Shown: positions 27,783-37,852 of the stretch, piece after piece
How the letters are laid out: every line of letters starts with the position of its first letter
How positions within the stretch are numbered: the stretch's first letter is position 1
DNA from: Akkermansia muciniphila
Lineage (GTDB): Bacteria > Verrucomicrobiota > Verrucomicrobiia > Verrucomicrobiales > Akkermansiaceae
Length of the DNA stretch: 64,000 bases
Direction: 5' to 3'
Assembly (NCBI GenBank): GCA_945874895.1
Contig: CAMCIC010000003.1
Location: forward strand, 124,001 to 188,000
The notes under the pieces: generated by a model
What the model saw: the letters and a program-made list of their open reading frames with translations, nothing else
Database searches by the model: none
What the model was told of the DNA's origin: nothing
Position numbers and translations under genes: made by a program

Positions 27783-29629
27783 AAGCCGACAAGAGCACGG
27801 ATGCCTCTTCTATGGATCAAGAAGCGAAGACGAGTGAGACGCCTGTGCTCCTTTCGCATTATCAACCAGATTCGGGCACGGCGACGCGGTATCTGTTTTT
27901 CACTGGCAAAGGTGGAGTAGGAAAAACTTCGTTATCTTGTGCCACCGCATTGCGTCTTGCTGAAGCGGGCAAGCGTGTGTTGTTAGTCAGTACCGATCCA
28001 GCATCGAACCTAGATGAGGTTCTAGAAACGAAACTTACGAATCATCCGACTCCGATCGCCGGCGCAAGTGGACTCGAGGCTTTGAACATCAATCCCGTGG
28101 AGGCAGCCGCGGCCTATCGGGAACGACTCATCGGACCGATGCGGGGGATCTTGCCAGAAAGCGCACTGCGGAGCATGGAAGAACAACTGTCAGGCTCGTG
28201 CACGATGGAAATTGCCGCTTTTGACGAGTTTGCAGGACTGATCGGTGATCTCGATTCGGTCGCCATGTATGATCATATCGTGTTCGATACCGCGCCCACG
28301 GGTCATACGCTGCGCTTGATGAGTTTAGCGAAAGCGTGGGATCAATTTCTCGATCATAATCAGAGTGGCACCTCTTGTCTCGGGCCACTCGCAGGTTTGG
28401 AAAAACAGCGCGCGATGTATGAGACTGCGGTCGCCACACTGGTCAATCCCCTACTTACGACTTTGGTGCTGGTGAGTCGACCACAACGGGCATCTTTGCG
28501 CGAGGCTCAGCGCACATCGTTGGAATTGCGACAACTGGGCGTATCGCGTCAAGAACTCGTGATCAACGGCGTGTTTCATACCGATTGTCCCGATGACCGC
28601 GTGGCTCAGGCGATGCAAGATCGCGGACGTAAGGCATTGGCAGACGCGGGTGACTTTCTGGCGAGCATGCCTCGTTTTTTTGTTCCGTTGAGAGCGGTCA
28701 ATATACTCGGTTTGGCGGGGCTGAGGCATTTGTTCGACGGAGACGCTTCCGTGGCGACGATCGAAATGGATTCCCGGTGGCAAGCTCCCGTGATGCTTTG
28801 CCTCAATACGGTCGTGGATGAACTGGAAAGAAAAGGCAAGGGCGTGATCATGACCATGGGCAAAGGTGGTGTGGGAAAAACTACGGTTGCGGCGGCGCTT
28901 GCTGTTGCATTGGCAAAGAGGGGACATGCGGTTCATCTCACTACGACCGATCCTGCAGCCCATCTGGCACAGACTCTTGATGGGTCATTGCCGGGGCTGA
29001 GTCTTAGCAGGATTGATCCGGTTGCTGAGACAGCAGCATACACCGCCACTGTGATCGCTGAGCAGGCAGCGCGTCTCGATGATGCGGCCCTTTCTTTGCT
29101 GAAAGAGGACCTGCGTTCACCATGCACGGAAGAGATTGCCGTATTTCGCGCTTTCGCCCGGGAAGTGGCGAGAGGCGAAAAAGGATTTGTTGTTTTGGAT
29201 ACCGCACCCACGGGACACACCTTGCTTTTGCTTGATGCCAGTGAGGCCTATCAACGCGAGTCAGAGCGGCAGGCGGGAACTTTTCAACCAGAAGAAGTGT
29301 TGCATTTGCTGCAGCGTTTGCGGGATCCGAATTTCACCTCGATGATCTTGGTGACACTGCCTGAGGCTACTCCCGTGCATGAAGCTGCCGATCTGCAAGA
29401 GGATCTACGGCGCGCTCAGATCGAGCCTTTTGCTTGGGTCATGAACCAAAGCTTGTATGGCTGCGATACATGTGATCCCTTGCTGAAGATGCGGCAGGAA
29501 TCCGAACGCCGTTACCTCAAGGAAGTCGCGGAGATTCATGCGCAACGCGTTGCTTGGTTGCCATGGCAAACACAGGAACCCGTGGGGGTCGCCGCTCTAA
29601 TCGCATTGTCTGCATCAATCCCATTATGA
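27779..29629 (+). CDS. arsA: Arsenite efflux pump ATPase ArsA
   Basis: A 616-residue two-domain ATPase that energises As(III)/Sb(III) export. Both halves have a P-loop ([12 protein letters not shown] near residue 42; [12 protein letters not shown] near 360) and the signal sequence DTAPTGHTL. The three metal-site cysteines are recognisable in [16 protein letters not shown] and RSPCTEEI. It has one of the few good Shine-Dalgarno sequences here, AAGGAG at 27765-27770, eight bases before the ATG, and it overlaps arsD by 4 bases. It overlaps the acr3 start by 4 bases. Confidence 0.96.
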   Translation: MKADKSTDASSMDQEAKTSETPVLLSHYQPDSGTATRYLFFTGKGGVGKTSLSCATALRLAEAGKRVLLVSTDPASNLDEVLETKLTNHPTPIAGASGLEALNINPVEAAAAYRERLIGPMRGILPESALRSMEEQLSGSCTMEIAAFDEFAGLIGDLDSVAMYDHIVFDTAPTGHTLRLMSLAKAWDQFLDHNQSGTSCLGPLAGLEKQRAMYETAVATLVNPLLTTLVLVSRPQRASLREAQRTSLELRQLGVSRQELVINGVFHTDCPDDRVAQAMQDRGRKALADAGDFLASMPRFFVPLRAVNILGLAGLRHLFDGDASVATIEMDSRWQAPVMLCLNTVVDELERKGKGVIMTMGKGGVGKTTVAAALAVALAKRGHAVHLTTTDPAAHLAQTLDGSLPGLSLSRIDPVAETAAYTATVIAEQAARLDDAALSLLKEDLRSPCTEEIAVFRAFAREVARGEKGFVVLDTAPTGHTLLLLDASEAYQRESERQAGTFQPEEVLHLLQRLRDPNFTSMILVTLPEATPVHEAADLQEDLRRAQIEPFAWVMNQSLYGCDTCDPLLKMRQESERRYLKEVAEIHAQRVAWLPWQTQEPVGVAALIALSASIPL

Positions 29630-30684
29630 CTGAATCGATCGCAAAAAACATGTCGTTTATCGACCGTTACCTGACGGTCTGGATTTTCGCTGCCATGGGC
29701 ATTGGCGTTTTGTTGGGAAATATGGTCCTAGATGATCCATCGGCCTTTTTCGCGCCCATGACAGTGGGAACCACCAATATCCCCTTAGCGATCGGACTGA
29801 TCGTCATGATGTATCCACCTCTTGCCAAAGTGCGCTATGCAGAAATGCCGAAGGTTTTTTCTAACAAAAAAATTCTTTCTCTCTCCTTGATTCAAAACTG
29901 GGTCATCGGGCCTGTTTTGATGTGGCTCCTGGCAGTGCTGTTTCTTCGCGATCAGCCTGAATACATGATCGGACTCATTCTCGTAGGCATCGCACGTTGC
30001 ATCGCGATGGTGCTGGTATGGAATCATTTGGCCAAGGGCAGCAGCGAGTATGCGGCGGGCTTGGTGGCATTGAATAGCATCGCACAAATTCTTTTTTACA
30101 GTGCCTATGCTTGGTTTTTCATCACCGTGTTGCCGCCTTACGTCGGGCTGAAAGGTGTGATCGTGCCCATTGCGATGTCGGACATTTTTCAGAGCGTTCT
30201 GATCTATCTGGGCATTCCCTTTGCCGCAGGTGTCTTGAGCCGAGTGATTTTGGTCAAGGCGAAAGGCGAGAAATGGTATGAGAGCATGTTCTTACCGAAA
30301 ATCGCGCCGCTGACCTTGATCGCGTTGCTTTTCACAATCGTGCTGATGTTTACCTACAAAGGCGATGCCATTGTGCGCCTGCCCATGGATGTGCTGCGCA
30401 TTGCGATTCCGCTCGTGATCTATTTTGCGGTCATGTTCCTAGTGAGCTTCGCCATGGCGGCCCGACTGGGATCGGACTATCCGCGCACGGCGAGCGTGGC
30501 CTTCACTTCCGCGGGCAACAATTTTGAGTTGGCGATCGCGGTGGCAATTGCGGTGTTCGGCCTCGACTCGGGTGTGGCTTTTGCCGCCGTGGTGGGTCCG
30601 CTGATCGAAGTGCCGGCCTTGATTGGCCTGGTGCATGTCTCGTTTTTTCTTCGTCGCAAATTCTTTTCTGCTGAAACTTTATGA
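29626..30684 (+). CDS. acr3: Acr3-family arsenite efflux permease
   Basis: A 352-residue membrane permease with about ten helices that exports arsenite. The Acr3 signature [13 protein letters not shown] (with its essential Cys) and the second signature [18 protein letters not shown] identify it as Acr3 (BART superfamily) rather than ArsB. The ATG at 29626 overlaps the arsA stop by 4 bases and gives the usual N-terminus; the longer frame is not needed. Pairing an Acr3 permease with ArsA and ArsD suggests ATP-driven export. The stop overlaps arsC by 4 bases. Confidence 0.95.
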   Translation: MTESIAKNMSFIDRYLTVWIFAAMGIGVLLGNMVLDDPSAFFAPMTVGTTNIPLAIGLIVMMYPPLAKVRYAEMPKVFSNKKILSLSLIQNWVIGPVLMWLLAVLFLRDQPEYMIGLILVGIARCIAMVLVWNHLAKGSSEYAAGLVALNSIAQILFYSAYAWFFITVLPPYVGLKGVIVPIAMSDIFQSVLIYLGIPFAAGVLSRVILVKAKGEKWYESMFLPKIAPLTLIALLFTIVLMFTYKGDAIVRLPMDVLRIAIPLVIYFAVMFLVSFAMAARLGSDYPRTASVAFTSAGNNFELAIAVAIAVFGLDSGVAFAAVVGPLIEVPALIGLVHVSFFLRRKFFSAETL

Positions 30685-31115
30685 AACCATTGATCTTAAT
30701 ACTCTGCACAGGAAATTCCTGTCGTTCTCATCTGGCGGAAGGTTTGTTGCGTCGGGCTCTAGGCAATGATTTTGTCGTCGCCAGCGCCGGATCGAATCCC
30801 GCAGGTTATGTGCATCCACTGGCGATCAGGGCGATGTCAGAAATCGGCATCGATCTCTCCACTCATCGTTCGAAGCATCTGAATGAATTTCTCGATCAAG
30901 AGGTCGAGACGGTCATCACCGTATGTGGCAATGCGGATCAAGCGTGTCCGATTTTTCCTGGACAAGTGAACCGTCATCATTGGGGATTCGATGATCCTGC
31001 TCACGCAACTGGAACGGAGGAGGAACAGATGCAGGTGTTCCGCCGCGTGCGCAATGAAATCGAACGGGTTTTTCTCGCCTATGCGGCGGGTCGAAGGGAT
31101 CAGCGCGCATCGTGA
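30681..31115 (+). CDS. arsC: Arsenate reductase, low-molecular-weight phosphatase type
   Basis: A 144-residue thioredoxin-coupled arsenate reductase. The catalytic P-loop is CTGNSCRS (Cys9), and the second redox cysteine pair is seen in [11 protein letters not shown]. The family block HHWGFDDPA follows. It reduces As(V) to As(III) for export by Acr3. It is the last gene of the arsenic operon, and its 3' end overlaps the convergent ribE by 16 bases, leaving no space for a terminator between them. Confidence 0.94.
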   Translation: MKPLILILCTGNSCRSHLAEGLLRRALGNDFVVASAGSNPAGYVHPLAIRAMSEIGIDLSTHRSKHLNEFLDQEVETVITVCGNADQACPIFPGQVNRHHWGFDDPAHATGTEEEQMQVFRRVRNEIERVFLAYAAGRRDQRAS

Positions 31116-31687
31116 AAACGAGCGGCGTATTTGGCGAGTAAGTCAGCTTCGAGATTGACGGAATCTCCGATGTTTTTACGCTGCAAATTCGTTCGCGAAA
31201 TCGTGTGCGGAATGATCCAGAAAACTGCGCTATGCGGATGAAGATCGGCAATGGTCAGCGAGATGCCATCAATGGCGATCGATCCCTGGGGAATGCAGTA
31301 GCGTTGTACTTTTTCCGGTAGCGAGATTTCCAGTCGATGATCCTGCCCGCGTGGTGAGAGATCGAGAATCGAACCGGTGGCATCCACATGACCTTGCACA
31401 AAATGACCACCAAGTCGGGTGGTGGGGAGGAGGGCGCGCTCTAGATTGACCAGAGAACCATCGCGAAGATCTCCCAGAGAAGTGAGCGACAAGGTTTGGG
31501 CCAGTAGGTCGAAAGCCGTCTGCTCTCCGTCGATGGCGGCCACGGTCAAACAACATCCGTTTACGGCGACGGATTCCCCCAGTTCCAACTCCTCTGCGAA
31601 AGGAATGTTCAATAGCAGCCGCGCTTGATCCCCACGCTGCTGGAGTGAAATGACTGATCCTGTGGTTTCCACCAATCCTGTGAACAT
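31100..31687 (-). CDS. ribE: Riboflavin synthase, alpha subunit
   Basis: A 195-residue riboflavin synthase that dismutates two lumazine molecules. It consists of two homologous lumazine-binding barrels: [25 protein letters not shown] and GHFVQGHVD in the first; [12 protein letters not shown] and ..[10 protein letters not shown] in the second. Both the start MFTGLVE and the length are typical. The rest of the rib pathway is absent from the window. Its start lies only 3 bases after the stop of the antiporter gene upstream, so the two may be co-transcribed. Confidence 0.95.
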   Translation of the reverse strand: MFTGLVETTGSVISLQQRGDQARLLLNIPFAEELELGESVAVNGCCLTVAAIDGEQTAFDLLAQTLSLTSLGDLRDGSLVNLERALLPTTRLGGHFVQGHVDATGSILDLSPRGQDHRLEISLPEKVQRYCIPQGSIAIDGISLTIADLHPHSAVFWIIPHTISRTNLQRKNIGDSVNLEADLLAKYAARFHDAR

Positions 31688-31690
31688 AAC

Positions 31691-33292
31691 TTAGTGAGTG
31701 GGCGATTGTGGCGCTGTTGGTTGTTTGGCTTCTTGCCCCTGACGATGGAGTTCGATGCTAGGAATGAATTTCATCATCACTATGGTTATGAGAGTAGGGA
31801 TCAAAGCACCAAGGAAAAGCTTCAAAGGAGAAATACCATTGCCGAAATACTTGCTGAGAATGGATTGGCCGGCAGGATTTGGAGCATTGGCAATCACGGT
31901 CAATCCTCCGCCTGTTACGGCGCCTGCAAGCACACTGTATTTGAGTGCTGGTGAAAGATTGCCTACCTGACTGGCGAGGTAAGTGATGGCCGCATTGTCA
32001 TTGAATCCGGTAAGGATTGTCGAGCCAAGATACAATGGCCATTCGGATAGCGAGGTGATGATGGGGGCAAGCCACCAACCTTGCAAACCTCCGTGAATCA
32101 CGAGGGACCCGAGAAAGAATGCCACCAGAATCGGACCTCTTAGCTCGATGGGATTCTGGTGATGGCGCGTAGCTTTGTTGAAGGCGATAAAAAACAAAAA
32201 TCCGCCGATGAAAAGCGGTGGATCATGGGAGAACAGAACGGTCCACCCCATGAAAAGGATATGGGTGATCGTAACTTGGAGCGGAATGGGCGTTTCGCGC
32301 TGATACCAGTCGGGAATACCATCCTGGTTTTTGTCCGACATTTTTTTTGCCATACCCTCGAGTTCCTTGTGGAAGAAAAAGTAGTAGAGCAAGGAGGAAA
32401 CGATGATGGCCAGCATCGCTTTGACACCGAAATGAAAGAACATGAAGGGTGTGGTGAGTTCCCATTTTTTCGCCACCATGAGGACGGGAGGTGCCGCGAA
32501 ATGGGTGAGTACGCCGCCAATGGAGATATTGACGAACAACAGTCCTAGCGTGGCGTAAGCGAATTTTCCGCTGGGCTTGAGTGGATAAAATTTCCGCGCT
32601 AGAAGCAGGGCCGCGATGGTCATGGCGGCTGGCTCGGTGATGAGGGATCCGAGCAAGGGGGCGATGATGAGAATCGACAACCACCATGCAGCGGGCGATT
32701 CATGGCCAAGCCGCGCCACCTTACGCAAGCAGATTTCGGCAAAGCGCAGGATGGGGCGAGTGGATGCAATGGCCATGATCACAAAAACGAACATCGGCTC
32801 GGTGAAATTCACGCTCATGATGTAGGATTTCATTTCGGTGAATCCCACGAAGCAAAAAAGTGCTGCCATCAGCGCAATGATCCATATGCCGAAGATCGCT
32901 TCGACCTCGCCGCAAAAATGCAGGACCGTGGCCTTGAACGAAACCATCTTCTGTTCCTCAGGCATGGTATGTAGGTCATGAGCAATTTTTTTGATTTTTT
33001 CGTCGTGCTCGTGCTGAACTTTGTGGGCGTATTGAGTGATAGGAATCGCGGCAAAGGTATGCAGGATGGCAAGCAGGAAAAGGATCGAGGCCACTGCCAG
33101 AATGGGCTCCTTTTGGGCGCGATGGCGGATGATGTCCCACACGCCTGTGATGTTTTCGGCTTTTTCTTGAGAGGCAAAAAGTTCCGACCTCTTGATGAAT
33201 TCCGGAGCCGCTGCAGGATGATCCGCCGCGAAAGCCGGCATCCCTGACAATATCAAAGCGGTCAGAGCCAGGAAAAGAAACAGACGGTTCAT
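31691..33292 (-). CDS. Putative Na+/H+ antiporter (PF07399-like)
   Basis: A 533-residue polytopic membrane protein with a signal-like N-terminus (ending PAFAAD) and about eleven hydrophobic segments. It resembles the putative Na+/H+ antiporter family PF07399, in the wider ion-transporter superfamily: EPAAMTIAALLLARKF, FVNISIGGVLTHFAAPP, TGFNDNAAITYLA and GGGLTVIANAPNPAG. A hydrophilic loop around residue 330 contains DKNQDGIPDW, a DxNxDGxxD calcium-binding type loop of TSP3/EF-hand style, unusual in a transporter. It sits immediately upstream of ribE. Confidence 0.78.
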   Translation of the reverse strand: MNRLFLFLALTALILSGMPAFAADHPAAAPEFIKRSELFASQEKAENITGVWDIIRHRAQKEPILAVASILFLLAILHTFAAIPITQYAHKVQHEHDEKIKKIAHDLHTMPEEQKMVSFKATVLHFCGEVEAIFGIWIIALMAALFCFVGFTEMKSYIMSVNFTEPMFVFVIMAIASTRPILRFAEICLRKVARLGHESPAAWWLSILIIAPLLGSLITEPAAMTIAALLLARKFYPLKPSGKFAYATLGLLFVNISIGGVLTHFAAPPVLMVAKKWELTTPFMFFHFGVKAMLAIIVSSLLYYFFFHKELEGMAKKMSDKNQDGIPDWYQRETPIPLQVTITHILFMGWTVLFSHDPPLFIGGFLFFIAFNKATRHHQNPIELRGPILVAFFLGSLVIHGGLQGWWLAPIITSLSEWPLYLGSTILTGFNDNAAITYLASQVGNLSPALKYSVLAGAVTGGGLTVIANAPNPAGQSILSKYFGNGISPLKLFLGALIPTLITIVMMKFIPSIELHRQGQEAKQPTAPQSPTH

Positions 33293-33355
33293 GTGAGGCT
33301 TGAGTAAAAACCACGACGAGGGGAATGCAAGAATTTTGTGTTTTGCTGTTCTGTT

Positions 33356-34291
33356 ATGAAATGCTACGGTCTTCTCATGAATTTGTGTTGGGTTTCACTC
33401 TGGATCGTCGCAGCTCTGCTATGTTCCTGCGGAGCCTCGAACCAGAGTGCAAAAAAGGAAGAATTGCCCTTTGGTCCTAGCGGCATTCCGAAGCAGTTGC
33501 GGGCCAATCCCGAAGTCGATGGCCCTGAGGAGCAAGGAGGAGTAGCTGCGAAAGAAATTAGCGTTGCAATGGCGAGTCACCCGAGCGCGGACAACATCGT
33601 GTGGACTGATCCGGATAAGATGGATCAAAACATCCCGGAGTTGCAGAAACTGTTGTCCGGTCCTAAGCGAGAGGTCTGGATGAATAGCGAGATCGAGGCC
33701 AGACGAATCGCGATACGTGAAGGGAAGTGTGTGATGATCTGGTTTACGGATAGCGCCCGCAGTCCACTCTGCAAAACTCTCAGTGAGGAATTGTTCGGAC
33801 GTGGTGAGTTTGGTGATTGGGCCCGCGATCACACGATCCGTCTGATGGTTGATCAGAGTGCTCTGATGGCACGTGGTGAAAAATACGATAAGGAAGTGAG
33901 CTCGCAGGAATACGTCGAGCAAATGAAGAAAAAATACAAAGCATTGGGCACGCCGGTGGTCGTGCTTCTATCGCCGCGCGGCGAGGTCTTGGGCAAGTAT
34001 CGCGGCTATATCAAAGGGCAGTCAGAGTTTTTTTGGGGGCAACTCAAACACGCCGTGAACGTGGGGCAAAGCGATTACCAAGACTGGATGAAAAAATTGG
34101 AAAAACAGGGCTATCGTCGATGGCATGACAAGCAGGGTCGCACCTTGGTGGCGCGCATGATTTCCTACCAACAGGGGGAAATGATCATGGTGGAGCCTGA
34201 TGGCAATCGTTTCCGCACCAAGGAACATTCCTTATCGGAGGAGGATCAGAAATGGATTGTTGCGGAAAAAAATCAACGGGGCATCCGGTGA
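33356..34291 (+). CDS. Lipoprotein with thioredoxin-like domain and C-terminal SHD1-like domain
   Basis: A 311-residue predicted lipoprotein (lipobox LLCSC, about Cys25). Residues about 110-235 look thioredoxin-like (CVMIWFTDSARSPLCKTL, then a GTPVVVLLSPRGEVLGKYRGY cis-Pro region). The active site keeps only the second cysteine (SPLC in place of CxxC), so it is not an ordinary dithiol oxidoreductase. The last 50 residues (YRRWHDKQGRTLVARMIS to LSEEDQKWIV) resemble an SHD1 domain and the protein at 7130. The start is ATG 33356; a GTG at 33338 is possible. It overlaps the next gene by GTGA. Confidence 0.68.
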   Translation: MKCYGLLMNLCWVSLWIVAALLCSCGASNQSAKKEELPFGPSGIPKQLRANPEVDGPEEQGGVAAKEISVAMASHPSADNIVWTDPDKMDQNIPELQKLLSGPKREVWMNSEIEARRIAIREGKCVMIWFTDSARSPLCKTLSEELFGRGEFGDWARDHTIRLMVDQSALMARGEKYDKEVSSQEYVEQMKKKYKALGTPVVVLLSPRGEVLGKYRGYIKGQSEFFWGQLKHAVNVGQSDYQDWMKKLEKQGYRRWHDKQGRTLVARMISYQQGEMIMVEPDGNRFRTKEHSLSEEDQKWIVAEKNQRGIR

Positions 34292-35604
34292 AACTGATTC
34301 TCGCATGGTCGAGGCAGTATGGCAGGATGGGCTACATGCTGTGCTTTCTCACAGTGTTGCTCTGGCAGTGCCGGTTTGTCCGCTGTGGGTCGAATTTGTT
34401 GCCGGATCATGCTTGTGAATCTCTCGATCATTGGACTCGACATTTTTCGGCGAAAGCGGATGTGGCACAATCGGATACCGCTGGGTTGGTTATAAAAAAA
34501 CGACGCAATGAGCCGACATTTTCATTAACTCGATCGCTTGAAGGATTAGAGGAAGTCGGCTACCTCGCTGTGACTTGTGAAGCCAGTTGGGAGAATGCTG
34601 CGCCGCATCCTGCCGTCAGATGGCTCGCTCCGCGGGTGGTCATTGCTGGCTATGATGATCGCAATCGTTTTTGCGCTCCACTGGACCACGGTGTAGTGTC
34701 TGCTCATGGCACGAGGGATTGGCATCGAGTTCAAACGGTCATGCAGTTGCCCCGCGAACTAAAAAAAGTGATACTGTCGATCGATGGTTTTGGCGAAGAG
34801 GGAATACTTCGATTGCGTGATCTGCGGGTGGAGCCAGTGCGACAGCGAGTCTGGTTTGTTCCCGCTACGGTGATTTTATTGGGCGCTTGGGCCTGGTATG
34901 TGAGTCGCATGCTATTGCCACAAATTCGTGGTCAAAGGATTCACTTACGCGCCTTTGTGATCGCTTGCGGTATTTTGTCAGGAGCTTGGTTCTTTGTTTT
35001 TCCCCAAGGTAGGACTCTGTTTCCATCTCTGACTGGCGATTTTGTGATGGGATCGCCTATTTCCGCCCCGCAAGCGGTGGCACCGGCTCCCGTAAATCCC
35101 ACCGTTGAGCCAAGTCCAGCCATGGCTGAAATTCCTCCCACACGACAAACAACCGCCCGGCAACCGCGATTGCGCACACTCGTGCCATCGTCTTCCACAG
35201 CACTGGAAAAACAAAACAAGCCTGTGCCGTCATCTCCTGCTTCAACGTCAGTGACGACATCTCCACAGCAGCGTCAGGGTTGGTCTCTTGGTCTTTGGTT
35301 GCGCGATCTGGATCGAAAATGGCATTGGAAAAAATACGATTTCACACATTTCATTGCTTTTTTCGGCATTGGTCTGTTTGTGTTTGGCCTAGCAGGATCG
35401 GGGCGCATTTGGCCCCTGCCATTTGGTATCGCTGTTCTGGGAGAAATCGTTCCGAACTTGATCTATGATACATGGGATCGAGGGGACTGGTGGGATCTTG
35501 CGGCCAACCTTGGCGGACTGCAGGTGGCTCTTGGCATTGTATGGTGGGTGCAACGCATACGAGCAGGCATGAGGATGCCCGACGAAATGGCCGTTTCCAG
35601 TTAG
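34288..35604 (+). CDS. Membrane protein with C-terminal VanZ-like domain
   Basis: A 438-residue membrane protein. An N-terminal helix is followed by an extracytoplasmic beta-rich region (about 40-185) that resembles a carbohydrate-binding or jelly-roll fold. Two membrane segments, a long Pro/Ala/Thr-rich linker (about 260-330) and a C-terminal VanZ-like block come next (FTHFIAFFGIGLFVF, VLGEIVPNLIYDTWDRGDWWDLAANLGG). GTG at 34288 is chosen because it overlaps the preceding stop as GTGA; an ATG 36 bases upstream is in the same frame. Its stop overlaps that of the convergent methyltransferase gene (TTAG). Role unknown; an envelope function is likely. Confidence 0.65.
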   Translation: MKLILAWSRQYGRMGYMLCFLTVLLWQCRFVRCGSNLLPDHACESLDHWTRHFSAKADVAQSDTAGLVIKKRRNEPTFSLTRSLEGLEEVGYLAVTCEASWENAAPHPAVRWLAPRVVIAGYDDRNRFCAPLDHGVVSAHGTRDWHRVQTVMQLPRELKKVILSIDGFGEEGILRLRDLRVEPVRQRVWFVPATVILLGAWAWYVSRMLLPQIRGQRIHLRAFVIACGILSGAWFFVFPQGRTLFPSLTGDFVMGSPISAPQAVAPAPVNPTVEPSPAMAEIPPTRQTTARQPRLRTLVPSSSTALEKQNKPVPSSPASTSVTTSPQQRQGWSLGLWLRDLDRKWHWKKYDFTHFIAFFGIGLFVFGLAGSGRIWPLPFGIAVLGEIVPNLIYDTWDRGDWWDLAANLGGLQVALGIVWWVQRIRAGMRMPDEMAVSS

Positions 35605-36758
35605 GCCAACACACGTGCCCAGATGACCTTGAGGTATTGGGACTCGGGGTAATTTGATAAGGTCGGGTGATCTCCTCCTGCTCCAGTGCGCGCGATGATT
35701 TGCAAACGCAGGTTTTGCCGGTGTGCGGCGGATATGATGATGCGCTCGAAGTCATCAGGGCTGAGCATGCCGGAGCAAGAACACGTCACAAAAATTCCAC
35801 CCGGTTTTACGAGCTTCAACACAAGGGCATTGAGGTCACAGTATTTGTTGTAGCCCAGACGATCTTCATCCTTGCCATGAATGAATTTCGGCGGATCAGC
35901 CAGCACCACATCCCATTGACGACCGTTTTCTATCATCGTCCGCACCCACGTGAAGGCATCGGCATGCGTGAATTTAATCCGCGCCTGATTGATGTTGGCA
36001 TTGCGTTTTGCCATTTCGACCGCACGCTCATCGAGGTCCACTGCCGTCACTTCATTGGCGCCCGCCATGGCAGCATGAACGGAAAATCCGCCCGTGTAGC
36101 AGCAGAGATCTAGCACGTCACGTCCCGTGCAGAGGGTGCCAAAACGCTTGCGATTCTCGCGTTGATCACAAAAAAATCCGGTTTTGTGGGAGTCTGCGAA
36201 ATTGATTTCATAGGGAATGCCATACTCGCGGATTTTCAGCGGACGAATCGACTGATGCAAGGGATGAGAGCCGATGGGTAGGGATTCCACGCGAGCAATT
36301 TCGGGATCGGCTTGAATGCGCACGCGCTGTGTGCCGAAGGCTTCATGCATCATAGGCACCCATGATTCCAATCTTTGCCAAACGGCCAGAGATGAGACTT
36401 CGATCGATAGCACGTCGGCAAATTTATCGACAATCAGGCCTGGCAACTGATCAGCATCGCCGTGAACGCAGCGATATGCTTCTGTGCAGTCATCGAGACG
36501 GAGTATCTCGCGCCGCAGAAGTCCCGCGCGACGGATCGCACTTGCGAAAAAATCCTCGTCGGGTTCTAGGTCACCGTGTGCCGCGATACGAAGAGGAATC
36601 TTGGCTCTCGGATTCCAGAATCCTATGCCAAACGGCTCGCCCTTTTTTCCGAGCACCTTCACTAAGTCGCCGGCTTTGCAATCGGTAGAAACATCTCCAA
36701 TCATTCGCCCCCAGATGTTGGGATGGTAGGAGAGATATTTGAGTTGAACAGTTTTCAC
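35601..36758 (-). CDS. rlmI: Class I SAM-dependent rRNA methyltransferase, RlmI-like
   Basis: A 385-residue methyltransferase of the RlmI/RlmL-C family, which methylates a cytosine C5 in 23S rRNA. The N-terminal PUA-like domain (to about 75) is followed by a linker domain and a SAM-binding Rossmann domain: VLDLCCYTGGFSVHAA, EVTAVDLDERAVEMAKRN, and VLADPPKF, with the catalytic cysteine likely in VTCSCSG. Length fits RlmI. The ortholog target in this organism is inferred from family only. It is upstream of nothing on its strand within the unit; the EEP gene precedes it by 11 bases and may be co-transcribed. Confidence 0.87.
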   Translation of the reverse strand: MKTVQLKYLSYHPNIWGRMIGDVSTDCKAGDLVKVLGKKGEPFGIGFWNPRAKIPLRIAAHGDLEPDEDFFASAIRRAGLLRREILRLDDCTEAYRCVHGDADQLPGLIVDKFADVLSIEVSSLAVWQRLESWVPMMHEAFGTQRVRIQADPEIARVESLPIGSHPLHQSIRPLKIREYGIPYEINFADSHKTGFFCDQRENRKRFGTLCTGRDVLDLCCYTGGFSVHAAMAGANEVTAVDLDERAVEMAKRNANINQARIKFTHADAFTWVRTMIENGRQWDVVLADPPKFIHGKDEDRLGYNKYCDLNALVLKLVKPGGIFVTCSCSGMLSPDDFERIIISAAHRQNLRLQIIARTGAGGDHPTLSNYPESQYLKVIWARVLA

Positions 36759-36769
36759 AAATCGATGGT

Positions 36770-37846
36770 CTAACGGAAAACTCCAAGCACGGCGCGATGG
36801 TCCGATGCCTCATTCCAGTTGGCAGGATCGAGGATACCACATTCCTGAAGCGACACGTCTTTCTTCAGTGCCTGACTGAAAAAAATGTAGTCGAAGCGGG
36901 AATACGAATCCTCCTTGGCCCAAAAATGCGTCCAGTATTCCTTCCGTGAATCGTGAAGCCCAATCGGAGTCATGGCTCTTGGGCTATGATGTGGTCCGGA
37001 AATGATACGGATCGCCGAGCTGCCGCGGGTGTCATTGAAATCCCCATAGCTGATCAGGCGAGCTTGGGGGTCTGTTTGCAGGATCTCTTCGATGTGTTTG
37101 CGCAGCAATTGGGCCTCGTTGATGCGCATGAGATTCTGATCGCCATCTTCGATGTCGCGTTTGGACTTGAGATGCACTCCCAGAAATCGCCATGCTCGTT
37201 GATCGGGCGTTTGAACGGTAGCATCGAGTATGCCGCGCTGGATGCCGAATTCCTTACCATCGAGTTTGTAATGCGTGTCCTTGGGCGCAGCCGTCGAAAT
37301 GATAGGATGGCGAGAAATTAGACCGAGATGGCGTGAGGAATCCACGCCGCTGGCAAAATGACTGTGAGGTAAATCAAGCCCCGCATTTTTCAAACGAGTC
37401 TGAATATCGAGCAAATCCTCCTTGCTGCCGATTTCGCATAGCCCGAGAACATCAGGTTTGGCGTTGCATAAAATGTCGACCACAGCACGCTTTTCCTTCT
37501 CGGGTTTAGGCGCGTTTTGAGAGGATACACGGGTTTCAAAATCGAAGCGGTTTTCCAAGATCAGCCAATTCTCGACGTTATACCCGACGAACCGCAGTCC
37601 GGTGTTGGCGGACGCAGGCTTCTCATTTTTTGCCGTAGTTTCGGAATTGGGATTCGTTGAGATTGCAGTTGGCGCTGAGGCAGATGGCTTGGCTTGTTCC
37701 TGCCTCGCGACTTCCTGGATGGTGGGCAATACCTCTGCAGCAGAGGGTGTTTCCTTTTTTTCGCAGGAAGGAAGAATCAGTGCACTCGTCGCGATCGATG
37801 AAATGAGCCACAACAACGACCGGCACTGGGAAGAAAAAATCTTCAT
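36770..37846 (-). CDS. Lipoprotein of the endonuclease/exonuclease/phosphatase (EEP) family
   Basis: A 358-residue predicted lipoprotein (lipobox LILPSC) with a Ser/Ala/Thr-rich linker to about residue 80, then an EEP-fold domain. Metal and catalytic motifs are in order: GYNVENW, LCEIG, GVHLKSKR, SYGDFND and the closing SDHRAV. Such enzymes cut nucleic acids or phosphoesters; being outside the cytoplasm it may act on extracellular DNA or phosphate esters. It lies between tatA (6 bases upstream) and rlmI (11 bases downstream) on one strand, suggesting a three-gene unit. Confidence 0.82.
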   Translation of the reverse strand: MKIFSSQCRSLLWLISSIATSALILPSCEKKETPSAAEVLPTIQEVARQEQAKPSASAPTAISTNPNSETTAKNEKPASANTGLRFVGYNVENWLILENRFDFETRVSSQNAPKPEKEKRAVVDILCNAKPDVLGLCEIGSKEDLLDIQTRLKNAGLDLPHSHFASGVDSSRHLGLISRHPIISTAAPKDTHYKLDGKEFGIQRGILDATVQTPDQRAWRFLGVHLKSKRDIEDGDQNLMRINEAQLLRKHIEEILQTDPQARLISYGDFNDTRGSSAIRIISGPHHSPRAMTPIGLHDSRKEYWTHFWAKEDSYSRFDYIFFSQALKKDVSLQECGILDPANWNEASDHRAVLGVFR

Positions 37847-37852
37847 AGAGAA

